Source: Burkholderiales bacterium (GTDB taxonomy: Bacteria > Pseudomonadota > Gammaproteobacteria > Burkholderiales > Ga0077523). From it: a stretch of 64,000 nucleotides of DNA. Of the stretch, positions 11,947 to 21,028 are shown one piece after another. The DNA is taken from positions 7,285 through 71,284 of the forward strand of contig JALHMS010000013.1 of the NCBI GenBank assembly GCA_022843925.1. The letters run 5' to 3'. The notes below the pieces were generated by a model. The model made no database searches and was not told where the DNA came from. It worked only from the letters and a program-made list of their open reading frames with translations. The translations under genes and the position numbers were made by a program. The stretch's first letter is position 1, and every line of letters begins with the position of its first letter.

Positions 11947-13205
11947 GCGCCACCCCACTTCGGAAACCGTCGCCGGATGTCACCGCGTTCGATGTGGAGC
12001 GCATCCGGGGCGACTTCCCGATCCTTCACAACGTGAGGCCGCACGGCAAGCCGCTGTCCTTCCTGGACAACGCGGCGTCCAGCCAGATGCCCCAGCAGGT
12101 GATCGACCGCCTCGTCCGCTACGAAACCCACGAGCACGCGAACATCCACCGGGGCGTGCACCTGCTCTCGACCCTGGCGACCGAGGCCTACGAAGGCGCG
12201 CGACGCAGCGTGCAGCGTTTCCTGAACGCGAAGGAGGAACGCGAGATCATCTTCACGACGGGTTGCACGGAAGGCGTGAATCTGGTCATGCACGGTTACG
12301 GCCGCAAGTTCATCGGCGCGGGCGACGAGATCATCGTGACCCATCTCGAGCACCATTCGAACATCGTGCCGTGGCAGATGCTGTGCGAAGAGAAGGGCGC
12401 GAAGCTGCGGGTGGCACCGATCGACGACCGCGGCGAGGTGATCCAGGAGGCCTACGACGCGCTGTTCAACGAGCGCACCAAGTTCGTCGCCATCTCACAC
12501 GTCTCGAATGCGCTGGGCACGATCAATCCGGTGCGCCGGATGATCGACGTGGCCCACGCCCGCGGGATTCCCGTACTCGTCGATGGCGCACAGGCGGCGC
12601 CTCACATTGCCGTGGACGTGCAGGCGCTGGATTGCGACTTCTACGCCTTCTCGGGCCACAAGGTGTGCGGCCCCACGGGTAGCGGGGCGCTGTACGGCAA
12701 GGCGGCGTTGCTCGAGAAGATGCAGCCCTTCAAGGGCGGCGGAGACATGATCCTCTCGGTGACTTTCGAGAAGACCACCTTCAATACCATCCCCCACAAG
12801 TTCGAGGCGGGCACGCCTCCGATCATGCCGATGATCGGCCTGGGCGCAGCCCTCGATTACCTGTCGGCGATCGGGATGGACCGCATCGCGGCGCACGAGC
12901 ACGCGCTGCTCGAGTACGCCACCGAGCAGGTCTCGACGCTCGACGGCGTGCGCATCATCGGCACCGCTCGCGAGAAGGCTGCAGTGCTGTCGTTCTACGT
13001 GGGCGAGGTGCACCCGCACGACGTCGGAACGCTGCTCGACGAGGAAGGGGTGGCGGTCCGTACCGGTCACCACTGCGCCCAGCCCGTGATGCAGCGCTTC
13101 GGCGTGCCGGCGACAGTGCGTGCGTCGTTCGCGTTCTACAACACCTTTGCCGAAGTCGACGCCCTCGTGGAGGCGATTCGCAAGGTGCAGAAGCTGTTCG
13201 GCTGA
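11943..13205 (+). CDS. sufS: Cysteine desulfurase SufS
   Basis: A PLP-dependent type II cysteine desulfurase that releases sulfur from cysteine as a persulfide. The PLP lysine is Lys240 in SGHKVCGPTG and the catalytic cysteine is Cys378 in RTGHHCAQP. At 420 residues it is the normal length. The ATG at 11943 overlaps the sufD TGA. Sulfur acceptor is probably the SufU encoded just downstream, because no SufE gene is present. Confidence 0.96.
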   Translation: MSATPLRKPSPDVTAFDVERIRGDFPILHNVRPHGKPLSFLDNAASSQMPQQVIDRLVRYETHEHANIHRGVHLLSTLATEAYEGARRSVQRFLNAKEEREIIFTTGCTEGVNLVMHGYGRKFIGAGDEIIVTHLEHHSNIVPWQMLCEEKGAKLRVAPIDDRGEVIQEAYDALFNERTKFVAISHVSNALGTINPVRRMIDVAHARGIPVLVDGAQAAPHIAVDVQALDCDFYAFSGHKVCGPTGSGALYGKAALLEKMQPFKGGGDMILSVTFEKTTFNTIPHKFEAGTPPIMPMIGLGAALDYLSAIGMDRIAAHEHALLEYATEQVSTLDGVRIIGTAREKAAVLSFYVGEVHPHDVGTLLDEEGVAVRTGHHCAQPVMQRFGVPATVRASFAFYNTFAEVDALVEAIRKVQKLFG

Positions 13206-13314
13206 GACGGCGTGCCGCGCGTTACGGTGCTGGCCGGGCAGCCGACGATGAATTCTTTGCGCCGCGGGGCCGCACGCTCGCGGCAGCCGGGGCAACACGG
13301 GGACCAGGCGTTCC

Positions 13315-13794
13315 ATGGACAGCAAGCAGCTCTACCAGGAAGTGATTCTCGATCACAACCGCAAGCCGCGGAACTACGGCCCGCTGGAGGGTGCCACCCA
13401 TGAGTCGGAGGGGCTCAACCCGCTGTGCGGGGATCACATCTGGCTCAGGCTGCGCGTGGCCGACGACCGCATCGATGCGGTGGCCTTCGAAGGCCAGTCC
13501 TGCGCGATCTGCAAGGCGTCCGCCTCGATGATGACGGCGTCGATCAAGGGGCGCAGCGTCGGCGAGGCGGAGACGCTCGTGACCGCTTTCCGCGGCATGG
13601 TCACCGGCGAGATGGACCCGTCGACGCCCGGCAATCCGATCGGTCGCCTAGCGGTCTTCTCCGGCGTGAAGGACCTTCCGTCGCGCGTGAAGTGCGCGAT
13701 CCTGCCGTGGCACACCCTGCATGCGGCGCTCGGATCGCAGACGGTCGCCACGACCGAAGGCGCGCAGGATCCCATGGGAGGTGCTGCCTCGTGA
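13315..13794 (+). CDS. sufU: SufU-type zinc-dependent sulfurtransferase
   Basis: SufU takes sulfur from SufS and delivers it to SufBCD. The 159-residue product has Cys38 and Asp40 (NPLCGD), Cys63-x2-Cys66 and Cys127, matching the zinc and acceptor residues of SufU. The 20-odd-residue insertion ending GVKDLPSR before Cys127 separates SufU from IscU scaffolds. It follows sufS by 109 bp, where I see no clear terminator, so it is probably still in the operon. Confidence 0.92.
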   Translation: MDSKQLYQEVILDHNRKPRNYGPLEGATHESEGLNPLCGDHIWLRLRVADDRIDAVAFEGQSCAICKASASMMTASIKGRSVGEAETLVTAFRGMVTGEMDPSTPGNPIGRLAVFSGVKDLPSRVKCAILPWHTLHAALGSQTVATTEGAQDPMGGAAS

Positions 13795-13859
13795 CGTCCT
13801 CCCTGCCGAAACCCATTCGCGCCGACGGCGCGCACCATCCATAGGTTGTCGAATCCAGC

Positions 13860-14426
13860 ATGCCCAAGATCGCGGAAGTCGAACCGACCCCCAATCCGAA
13901 CGCCCGGAAGTTCATTCTGCGGGAGCCTCTCACGTGGGGCACGGCGCGTTCTTACGACAACGCTGCCGAGGCTGTCGGAGACCCGCTGGGCGAGGCCCTG
14001 TTCGCGATACCGCACGTCACCAACGTGTTCTACGTCGACCATTGGATCACCGTCACGCAGGATGGCGGGGCCGAGTGGACGCCGCTCCTGAAGCTCCTCG
14101 CGGTACCGATCCGCGAGGCCCCTGCCGCGGAGGACCGATCGGAAGCGTTCGGTGCCGTCGGCAGCGGACTGCTGGACGACGAGCGCCTGTCGCCCGAACA
14201 GCGCGAGAAGTTGAAGACCATTTCCGACCTGCTCGACGAGCGCGTGCGGCCGTTCCTGCAGGGGGATGGCGGCGACCTCTTCATCGTCGGCCTCGAAGGC
14301 AACCAGCTCCAGGTCCACTACCAGGGCGCATGCGGCAGTTGTCCGAGTTCGTTGTCGGGCACGCTCGCCGGGATCGAGAGCCTGGTCCACCAGATCGATC
14401 CGTTCCTCGAAGTCGTGCCGGTCTGA
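13860..14426 (+). CDS. Nfu-type Fe-S carrier with Nfu N-terminal domain
   Basis: A 188-residue protein with an Nfu/Scaffold N-terminal domain (EPTPNPNARKFIL at residues 7-19) and a C-terminal NifU-like domain. The latter has LLDERVRPFLQGDGGDL and the cluster-binding CxxC in GACGSCPSS. Proteins of this class carry [4Fe-4S] clusters to apo-targets. It differs from enteric NfuA, whose N-terminal domain is a degenerate A-type fold, so I do not assign nfuA. It sits between sufU and a Rieske ferredoxin, all reading the same way. Confidence 0.9.
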   Translation: MPKIAEVEPTPNPNARKFILREPLTWGTARSYDNAAEAVGDPLGEALFAIPHVTNVFYVDHWITVTQDGGAEWTPLLKLLAVPIREAPAAEDRSEAFGAVGSGLLDDERLSPEQREKLKTISDLLDERVRPFLQGDGGDLFIVGLEGNQLQVHYQGACGSCPSSLSGTLAGIESLVHQIDPFLEVVPV

Positions 14427-14448
14427 CGGCCCGCCCTCGGAGATCGAC

Positions 14449-14769
14449 ATGTCCGACTGGATCGTCGTCGCGGAAGCGGATGCGTTGAAGCCGGGAGAGG
14501 TCCGCGTGGTGGATGCCGACGGCACGGCCATCGCGGTGTTCAACGTTGCCGGTGAGTTCTTCGCGCTCGAGGATGTCTGCACGCACGATGGCGGGCAACT
14601 GACCGGCGGTTGCATCGAGGGCGGTGAGGTGGTGTGTCCGCGACACGGCGCCCGATTCTCCATCCGCAGCGGCGAGGCGCTCACGCCGCCGGCCTACGAG
14701 CCCACGGCGGTGTTCCCGGTACGTGTCGAAGGCGGCCGGATCCTGGTGCGCGACGATCGCTGGGACTGA
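14449..14769 (+). CDS. Rieske-type [2Fe-2S] ferredoxin
   Basis: A small soluble Rieske protein of 106 residues. Ligands are Cys44-x-His46 (VCTHDGG) and Cys63-x2-His66 (CPRHGARF). There is no signal peptide or membrane anchor, so it is a cytoplasmic non-haem ferredoxin and not a bc1 subunit. Similar ferredoxins are often encoded in suf operons, where they may supply electrons for cluster assembly or reduce a dioxygenase. The ATG at 14449 fits the start of the fold; the longer frame lies within the upstream gene. It appears to be the last gene of the operon. Confidence 0.92.
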   Translation: MSDWIVVAEADALKPGEVRVVDADGTAIAVFNVAGEFFALEDVCTHDGGQLTGGCIEGGEVVCPRHGARFSIRSGEALTPPAYEPTAVFPVRVEGGRILVRDDRWD

Positions 14770-14787
14770 GCTTTCGACAGCCCGCCG

Positions 14788-15285
14788 TCAGCGCGCGCGG
14801 ATCCTGACCTGGGGTTCGACCGGCTGGCGAGGCACCCTTGGGTGCGTCGGCGCCCCGACGCCGTGGGGGCGCTGCAGAAGGAACGGAACCCTGTGGCCGA
14901 CGATGACCGGGACGCCGGTGATCACGGGTCCGGGTGAAGGAACGGCCTCCCGGGCGCGTGCCTCGTTCTGCGCGGTGATCAGCCTTGTACGGGCCTCCAC
15001 TTCCTGCCGCCAGGCCTCGTCACGAATCAGGCGATCGTCGCGCATCCGTTCGTACTGGCACTGGATCGTGTAGCAGACGGCGCCAGGGAGCGGCGCCGGA
15101 TCGTTGCCGGTGACCCGGATGTCGAGCTTCCTGGGGGGCGAACGTGCCTCGTTTGCGGGGCGCTCCCCGTAGTGGGTGATGCCCTGATCGTCGACCCACT
15201 TGTACACCTGGGCCTGCGCCGGCGGTCCGAGGGCGCACGCGACAAGCAAGACCGCCGTGCAGGCGATGTGGTGGATGATGTTCAC
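14788..15285 (-). CDS. Secreted DUF4124-domain protein
   Basis: A 165-residue protein with a signal peptide (hydrophobic core at about 7-20, AQA cleavage region) followed by a DUF4124 domain starting QVYKWVDDQGITHYGERP, which is diagnostic. The C-terminal half is basic and proline-rich with no known fold. DUF4124 proteins are periplasmic or envelope proteins of unknown function. It is the last gene of a five-gene minus-strand group, starting 7 bp after the preceding YceI gene. It converges with the suf operon, only 18 bp apart. Confidence 0.8.
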   Translation of the reverse strand: MNIIHHIACTAVLLVACALGPPAQAQVYKWVDDQGITHYGERPANEARSPPRKLDIRVTGNDPAPLPGAVCYTIQCQYERMRDDRLIRDEAWRQEVEARTRLITAQNEARAREAVPSPGPVITGVPVIVGHRVPFLLQRPHGVGAPTHPRVPRQPVEPQVRIRAR

Positions 15286-15292
15286 GGCGCTT

Positions 15293-15877
15293 CTACTGGT
15301 CCTTGAAGGCTTCCACGGGAATCATGATGCGGACGTCGTCGGCGATCCCCGGGAGCCCTTTCAGCATTCCGAACTCCGAGCGCTTGATCCGCACGGTGGC
15401 ATTGCCGCCGCAGAGGGGGCGCTTGTTGATCGGGTGATTGCCGCAGCTGAACCCGTCGAATGCCACCCGTACGGGCTTCGTGACCCCGAGGAGCGTGAGC
15501 TCGCCCTCGGCCCCGGAGACCTTCCCGCCCTCGAACGCGACCTTCGACGCGCGGAAGGTGATCGTCGGGTATTGCGGCGCATTGAAGTAGTCCTCGCCAC
15601 GCATGGCCTCGTCCCACTTCTCGATGCCCATGTCGATGGACGCCGCCTGGATCGTGACCTCGATGCTGCCGGTGCCGGCTTCGCGGTCGATCGCGATCTT
15701 TCCGGTGGTCTGGTTGAAGCGGCCGCGCTGCAACGAGAATCCCAGGTGGTTCACCTCGAAGACCGGAAACGTGTGGCGCGCATCGATGGTGAAGCTCTCC
15801 GGTGCGGCGGCGGCGGGGAGGGCGATGACGAGACCGAGTGCGGCGCTGAGTGTGATGGCACGGAAGTGCTGGGGCAT
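15293..15877 (-). CDS. Periplasmic YceI-family protein (copy 2)
   Basis: YceI proteins are periplasmic lipocalin-like beta-barrels that bind polyisoprenoids; some respond to base or stress. The 194-residue product has a signal peptide ending near ALPAAAA and typical motifs DARHTFPVFEVNHLGFS, the repeated IDMG and TFRASKVAFEG, and GELTLLGVTKPV. The ATG at 15877 is chosen because it opens the signal peptide; the frame extends upstream into the other YceI gene. It lies with a second YceI and a cytochrome b561, a recurrent association. Confidence 0.92.
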   Translation of the reverse strand: MPQHFRAITLSAALGLVIALPAAAAPESFTIDARHTFPVFEVNHLGFSLQRGRFNQTTGKIAIDREAGTGSIEVTIQAASIDMGIEKWDEAMRGEDYFNAPQYPTITFRASKVAFEGGKVSGAEGELTLLGVTKPVRVAFDGFSCGNHPINKRPLCGGNATVRIKRSEFGMLKGLPGIADDVRIMIPVEAFKDQ

Positions 15878-15911
15878 GGCGGGGTGTCTCCGGGTGAACT
15901 GAGCGTCGAGA

Positions 15912-16481
15912 CTACTTGGCGGCCGGCGCCTGGGCAACGATGCGGAAACGGATCTGGACCTCGAACGCGACGGTCTCGGGGTCGTTCCACGGGCCGTCAC
16001 CGATGCCGAAATCGCTGCGGTTGATCTGGATCGCACCTTCGAAGGTCTGCGCGGCGCCCTGGGTCTTCAGCGTGAATGGAGCAGATACGGTCTTGGTCCG
16101 GCCCTTGATGGTGAGGGGGCCCGTCGCCTCGAAACGGTTGCCACTCAATGCCTTGACAGCGGTCGCCGTGAAGGTGGCCTTGGGGAACTGCGCCGCGTTC
16201 AGCCAGGGTTTGCGTATCACCTCGCCGTCGGCATCCGGGCTCCCGGCATCGATGCTGCCGATGTCGATCTCGAGGCTGGCCTTGGCGGCTTCCGGCTTCT
16301 TCGCATCGAAGTCGAGGACCACGGTGAACTTGCGGAACTTCCCCGGCACCGGCACGCCCATCTGCGTCGACACGAAGGAGACTTCGCTCCTGGCGACATC
16401 GACGGCCAGCGGCGCCGCGTGAAGGGCCGGCGCCGCGAGGGCGGCGGCCAGGGCGAAGGTGCGAAGGACAGTGAGGTTCAT
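15912..16481 (-). CDS. Periplasmic YceI-family protein (copy 1)
   Basis: A 189-residue paralogue of the downstream YceI protein, with a signal peptide (LAAALAAPALHAA) and the lipocalin-like repeats SEVSFVSTQMGVPVPGKF, LEIDIGSIDAG and GPLTIKGRTKTVS. The two copies are clearly diverged in sequence, so this is an old duplication or separate recruitment. It starts 19 bp after the cytochrome b561 gene, in the same operon. Confidence 0.92.
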   Translation of the reverse strand: MNLTVLRTFALAAALAAPALHAAPLAVDVARSEVSFVSTQMGVPVPGKFRKFTVVLDFDAKKPEAAKASLEIDIGSIDAGSPDADGEVIRKPWLNAAQFPKATFTATAVKALSGNRFEATGPLTIKGRTKTVSAPFTLKTQGAAQTFEGAIQINRSDFGIGDGPWNDPETVAFEVQIRFRIVAQAPAAK

Positions 16482-16500
16482 CGGAATGCGGACTCCAGGG

Positions 16501-17037
16501 TCAGGGGTGACGGATCCACGGGGCCATGCGCGTCAGGACGTCATCGCGATCCCGTAGATGGTGTTTCAATGCGGCAGCGACATGGAGGACGACAAGAACG
16601 ACCATGAAGTAGTTCAGGCCTTCGTGCCACGTCTTCAGGATGTCGGCCAGGGCGAGGTCCTTCGCGATGAGGTCCGGGACGGGCAGCACGCCGAACCAGA
16701 CCGTCTTGAAGCCCTTTGCCGAGCTGAACAGCCAGCCCGTGACGGGCACCGCGAGCGTCAGCCCGTAGAGCGTGGCGTGGCTGATCGTCGCCCCCCACTT
16801 CTCCCAGGAGGGCATGTGGCGCGGCAGGGCGGGTGGGCGGTGCGTGAACCGCCACACGATGCGCAGGATCACGAAGGTGAAGATGCTGAGCCCCGCCCAC
16901 TTGTGATATGAGTAGAGCCGCAGCTTCGTGGGCGATATCGCGAGGTCTGCCATGTACAGGCCCAGCGCCAGGTTCGCGAAGATCGCGAGCGCGATGAGCC
17001 AGTGCAGCAGGATCGCGATGTGGGTGTAGCGCTTCAT
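16501..17037 (-). CDS. Cytochrome b561 family membrane protein
   Basis: A 178-residue di-haem b-type cytochrome with four predicted membrane helices. Probable haem ligands are His12 (LLHW), His45 (SYHKW), and histidines in the third and fourth helices (ISHATLYG, LHVAAALKHH). In this family the protein transfers electrons between the quinone pool and periplasmic partners. Neighbouring YceI genes fit the common b561-YceI pairing. It begins 12 bp after the MarR gene. Confidence 0.92.
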   Translation of the reverse strand: MKRYTHIAILLHWLIALAIFANLALGLYMADLAISPTKLRLYSYHKWAGLSIFTFVILRIVWRFTHRPPALPRHMPSWEKWGATISHATLYGLTLAVPVTGWLFSSAKGFKTVWFGVLPVPDLIAKDLALADILKTWHEGLNYFMVVLVVLHVAAALKHHLRDRDDVLTRMAPWIRHP

Positions 17038-17049
17038 CGAGGTTCCTTG

Positions 17050-17547
17050 TCAGGGGGATCGGCGGGAGGCCGCGATCATGCGTGTCTTGGGGCTCGTCGC
17101 CGACTTGCCCATGGCGTCCGTGCCGGGATCGAACCCTGCGGCGACACGCTCCAGGAGATCGTCGAGCTGGTCGAGCGCAGGGGCATCCAGCCCGCCCAGT
17201 CGTTCACCGAGCTGCTTCGCGTGGACCGGGAACACCTTCGTGAACAGCCGTTCGCCTGTCGGGGTCAGCCGGACGAAGACGCTGCGGCGATCGTGTGGCT
17301 GGGACTCGCGCGTCAGCAGCCCGCGGGCTTCCATGCGATCGAGCACGCCGGTGAGGGTTCCTTTGGTGATCAGCGTGCGCTCGCCCAGTTCGCGGCAGGT
17401 CATCCCCGGCTGATTTCCGAGCGTCGCCAGGACATCGAACTGGGGTGGCGTCAATCCCAGCGCCCGCACCTGCGCCGCGGAGTACGCGGCGAACGCCTGA
17501 TAGGCGGTGGTGAGGCGTCGGATGGTCTGGAGGGCTCTGAACGTCAT
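17050..17547 (-). CDS. MarR-family transcriptional regulator
   Basis: A 165-residue winged-helix regulator. The domain runs through LTPPQFDVLATLGNQPGM, the recognition helix ITKGTLTGVLDRMEARGL and the wing RESQPHDRRSVFVRLTPTG, a classic MarR signature. It heads the b561-YceI-DUF4124 group and probably controls it together with itself. A perfect inverted repeat lies 27 bp upstream of its start. Confidence 0.93.
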   Translation of the reverse strand: MTFRALQTIRRLTTAYQAFAAYSAAQVRALGLTPPQFDVLATLGNQPGMTCRELGERTLITKGTLTGVLDRMEARGLLTRESQPHDRRSVFVRLTPTGERLFTKVFPVHAKQLGERLGGLDAPALDQLDDLLERVAAGFDPGTDAMGKSATSPKTRMIAASRRSP

Positions 17548-17573
17548 GGCGGAGCGGATGGCAAGCTGCGAAG

Positions 17574-17593
17574 TTAGTTCGAATTAGAACTAA
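17574..17593. promoter_or_regulatory. Candidate MarR operator
   Basis: A perfect 7-bp inverted repeat TTAGTTC/GAACTAA with a 6-bp spacer is AT-rich in otherwise GC-rich DNA. It lies between the divergent MarR and flhB genes, 27 bp from the MarR start. Its size and symmetry fit MarR operators. It could also affect flhB, whose start is 105 bp away on the other side. Confidence 0.6.
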
Positions 17594-17698
17594 TGGTCAA
17601 GGGAAAATCGGGCACGCACCCCTCGGCATGACGATCGGATTGCATGCGAGGCTCGCCCGAAGGGCCGTGCTAGACTCGCGGCCACCCCCGGGGACGTC

Positions 17699-18847
17699 AT
17701 GGCGGAAGACAGCGATCTCGAACGTACCGAACCAGCCTCGCAGAAGCGGCTGGACGAGGCCCGCGAGCGCGGTCAGGTCCCGCGGTCGCCCGAACTCTCC
17801 ACGTTCGCCGTGCTGATGACAGGCGGCAGTGCGTTGCTGTTCCTCGGCGGAAATCTCATGGACGGGATGGAGCGCCTCATGTCGTCCGGCCTCACGCTCG
17901 ACCGCGCGGATGCGCTGAAGCCCGAGTTGATGATCGCCCGTCTGCATCAGGCGATGTCCGACGTGCTGGTCACCTTTCTTCCCTATCTTGGCTTGCTCTT
18001 CGTCGTGGCGCTGGCGGCCCCGATGCTCGTGTCGGGCTGGCTCTTCACCTTCGATGCCGTGGCACCGAAGTATTCCCGCATCAATCCGGTGTCCGGTCTC
18101 GGGCGTATCTTCTCCGCCCACGGCCTCGGCGAGCTGGGGAAGGCCATCGGCAAGACGCTCGTGATCGGCACCGTCGCCGTGACGGTCATGCGTGGGGAGA
18201 TCGAGCCGATCCTCGGCCTCGTCTCGGAGTCGGTGCGCCCGGCGATCGCGCACCTGGGACATCTGCTGGCCGTCACCTTTCTGTTCGTGGTCGGCGCGCT
18301 GGCCCTGATCGTCGCGATCGATGTGCCCCTCCAGATCTGGAATCACCGTCGCCAGCTCCGGATGACCAAGGAGGAGGTGAAGCAGGAATACAAGGAGAGC
18401 GAGGGGGATCCGCACATCAAGGGCCGGATCCGACAGTTGCAGCGCGAGCGTGCGCGTCGCCGGATGATGGCCGAGGTCCCCAAGGCGGATGTCGTGGTGA
18501 CGAACCCGACGCACTATGCGGTGGCGCTGCGCTATCGCGAGCGGTCGATGCGCGCTCCGATGCTGGTCGCCCTCGGATCGTCCCACGTCGCCGAGCGCAT
18601 CGTGGCGCTCGCTCGCGAGAACAACGTGCCGGTGCTCCGATCGCCGCCCCTGGCGCGTGCTCTGCATGCCCACGGCGAACTCGGACAGGAGATCCCGCTT
18701 TCCCTCTATACCGCCGTCGCCGAGGTCCTTGCATACGTGTACCAGCTGTCGCGCTACCGGATCGAGGGCGGGGAGCCGCCCGAGATGCCCGGGGCGATCC
18801 CCGTGCCGCCCGAGATGGATCCTGCGCTCGACGGCGGGGAGGACTGA
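17699..18847 (+). CDS. flhB: Flagellar export switch protein FlhB
   Basis: FlhB is the export-gate protein that switches substrate class from rod/hook to filament. The 382-residue product has four membrane helices between about residues 35 and 210 and a cytoplasmic tail with the self-cleaving NPTH at residues 269-272, the same position as in enteric FlhB. The N-terminus EPASQKRLDEARERGQVPRS is family-typical. It opens the flhBAFG-fliA run, with flhA starting 3 bp after its stop. Confidence 0.97.
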   Translation: MAEDSDLERTEPASQKRLDEARERGQVPRSPELSTFAVLMTGGSALLFLGGNLMDGMERLMSSGLTLDRADALKPELMIARLHQAMSDVLVTFLPYLGLLFVVALAAPMLVSGWLFTFDAVAPKYSRINPVSGLGRIFSAHGLGELGKAIGKTLVIGTVAVTVMRGEIEPILGLVSESVRPAIAHLGHLLAVTFLFVVGALALIVAIDVPLQIWNHRRQLRMTKEEVKQEYKESEGDPHIKGRIRQLQRERARRRMMAEVPKADVVVTNPTHYAVALRYRERSMRAPMLVALGSSHVAERIVALARENNVPVLRSPPLARALHAHGELGQEIPLSLYTAVAEVLAYVYQLSRYRIEGGEPPEMPGAIPVPPEMDPALDGGED

Positions 18848-18850
18848 TCG

Positions 18851-20923
18851 ATGGCCGAGGCTGCTGCCGTCCGCGGGAAGCTTTCGATCGGCACCCTGAC
18901 CGGTCCGATCCTCATCATCCTGGTGCTCGGGATGATGATGCTGCCGCTGCCCACCCTCCTGCTCGACCTCCTGTTCACCTTCAACATCGCGATGTCCATC
19001 ATCGTGCTGCTCGCGGCGCTCTTCGCGCTCCGCCCGCTGGACTTTTCGGTGTTCCCCACCGTGCTGCTGATCACGACGCTGCTGCGGCTCTCGCTTAACG
19101 TGGCGTCGACCCGCGTCGTGCTGCTGGAGGGGCACACCGGCCCGGGGGCGGCGGGCCAGGTGATCGAGGCATTCGGTGATTTCCTGGTGGGAGGCAACTA
19201 CGCGGTCGGTATCGTCGTCTTCGTCATCCTGGTGGTCATCAACTTCGTAGTGATCACCAAGGGTGCGGGACGCATCGCCGAGGTCTCCGCGCGCTTCACC
19301 CTCGACGCGATGCCCGGCAAGCAGATGGCCATCGATGCGGACCTGAACGCCGGTCTGATCGGCGAGGACGAGGCCCGGCAGCGGCGACAGACGATCTCCC
19401 AGGAGGCCGATTTCTACGGCTCGATGGACGGCGCCAGCAAGTTCGTCCGTGGCGACGCCATCGCGGGCATCATCATCACCGTCATCAATATCGTCGGCGG
19501 TCTGGCGGTCGGGATGACCCAGCACAACCTCGACTTCGCGACGGCCGCCGAGAACTACACGCTGCTGACGATCGGCGATGGACTGGTCGCGCAGATACCG
19601 TCGCTCATCATCTCGACGGCGGCCGGCATCGTCGTCAGCCGCGTCACGACCGACGAGGACATGTCCCAGCAGCTGGTCTCCCAGCTCTTCTCGCAGCCGG
19701 CCGTGCTCTACATCGCTGCTTCGGTGCTGGGTTTGCTCGGGGTCATACCGGGCATGCCGACCCTGGCCTTCCTGCTGATCGCCGGCGCCCTGGCCGGCGG
19801 GGGATACCTGGCGGCGCGCCGCTCCGCGGCGCCACCGCCCGCGCCGCCACCGCCGCCACCGACCGCCGATGCCGCGGAGGTCGGCTGGGAGGACGTCGCC
19901 GCCGTGGACACGCTCGGGCTGGAGGTCGGCTACCGGCTGATTCCTCTGGTCGACAAGGCCCAGGACGGTGACCTGCTGCGGCGTATCCGCGGCATCCGCA
20001 AGAAGATCGCGCAGGATCTCGGTTTCCTCGTGCCGGCGGTGCACATCCGCGACAGTCTCGAGTTGAAGCCGAACGGGTACCGGATCACCTTGAAGGGGGT
20101 GGAGGCAGGCGCAGGCGACGTCCTGGTGGGACAGTTCCTTGCCATCAATCCCGGACGGGCGATCGGTACGCTGAGTGGTACGCCGACGAAAGATCCCGCG
20201 TTCGGACTGCCGGCGGTCTGGGTGGAACAGTCGAACCGGGAGCAGGCCATCGCCATGGGTTACACCGTGGTCGACGCCGGAACGGTGATCGCCACCCATC
20301 TCTCGAGCGTCGTGCAGGCGCATTCGTCGGAATTGCTGGGACGCGAGGAGGTGCAGAGTCTCCTCGAACACCTTTCGAAGGAATCGCCCAAGCTGGTGGA
20401 GGAACTGGTTCCCAAGGTCGTCCCGGTGGGCATCCTTCACAAGGTCCTGCAAAGCCTGCTCACCGAGGGTGTTCACATCCGCGACATGCGGACCATTCTC
20501 GAAACGCTGGCGGAATACATGGCCCGCACGCAGGACCCCGACGAACTCACCGCCGCGGTCAGAGTTTCACTCTCGCGTGCTATCATCCAAAGCATATCGC
20601 CAGGAGGTGGAGACCTTCAGGTGATGGCATTGGATCCCGCTCTGGAACAGGTGCTCGTGCAGGCCTCCCAGGCGAAAAACGCGGAAGGTGCAGGCCTCGA
20701 ACCCAACCTCGCGGAGAACCTGTTGAAGCAGGCAGCGAAGCTGGCACAGGATCAGGAAAGCGCAGGCCGTCCCGCCATTCTCATGGTCCCGGCGCCCATC
20801 CGGGCGCTCCTCTCCCGTTTTCTGCGACGCGCAGCGCCGCAACTCAAAGTGATCTCCCACGTAGAAATTCCCGACAGTCGCACCATCAAGGTGGTTGCCG
20901 TTCTCGGAGGCCGGGGCGCGTGA
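18851..20923 (+). CDS. flhA: Flagellar export gate protein FlhA
   Basis: FlhA is the main energy-transducing component and substrate-docking platform of the flagellar type III export apparatus. The 690-residue protein has about eight membrane helices in its first half and the FHIPEP-family signature TLLRLSLNVASTRVVLLEG. A proline-rich linker near residue 330 leads to the cytoplasmic ring-forming domain. The length is normal. It lies between flhB and flhF. Confidence 0.97.
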   Translation: MAEAAAVRGKLSIGTLTGPILIILVLGMMMLPLPTLLLDLLFTFNIAMSIIVLLAALFALRPLDFSVFPTVLLITTLLRLSLNVASTRVVLLEGHTGPGAAGQVIEAFGDFLVGGNYAVGIVVFVILVVINFVVITKGAGRIAEVSARFTLDAMPGKQMAIDADLNAGLIGEDEARQRRQTISQEADFYGSMDGASKFVRGDAIAGIIITVINIVGGLAVGMTQHNLDFATAAENYTLLTIGDGLVAQIPSLIISTAAGIVVSRVTTDEDMSQQLVSQLFSQPAVLYIAASVLGLLGVIPGMPTLAFLLIAGALAGGGYLAARRSAAPPPAPPPPPPTADAAEVGWEDVAAVDTLGLEVGYRLIPLVDKAQDGDLLRRIRGIRKKIAQDLGFLVPAVHIRDSLELKPNGYRITLKGVEAGAGDVLVGQFLAINPGRAIGTLSGTPTKDPAFGLPAVWVEQSNREQAIAMGYTVVDAGTVIATHLSSVVQAHSSELLGREEVQSLLEHLSKESPKLVEELVPKVVPVGILHKVLQSLLTEGVHIRDMRTILETLAEYMARTQDPDELTAAVRVSLSRAIIQSISPGGGDLQVMALDPALEQVLVQASQAKNAEGAGLEPNLAENLLKQAAKLAQDQESAGRPAILMVPAPIRALLSRFLRRAAPQLKVISHVEIPDSRTIKVVAVLGGRGA

Positions 20924-21028
20924 CGCCTGCCTCCGTGCATCGGATGCGTGCGGGATCAGAGGCGCGTGTCGCGATGGCGCCGATTTCTGCGGTGACGCAA
21001 TCGATGCGCGCAATCGGAGTCCACCGCC

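Noticed and set aside
17597-20476. A 959-codon minus-strand frame across flhB and flhA
   Set aside because: Composition is His/Arg/Asp-rich noise; the plus strand encodes unmistakable FlhB and FlhA.
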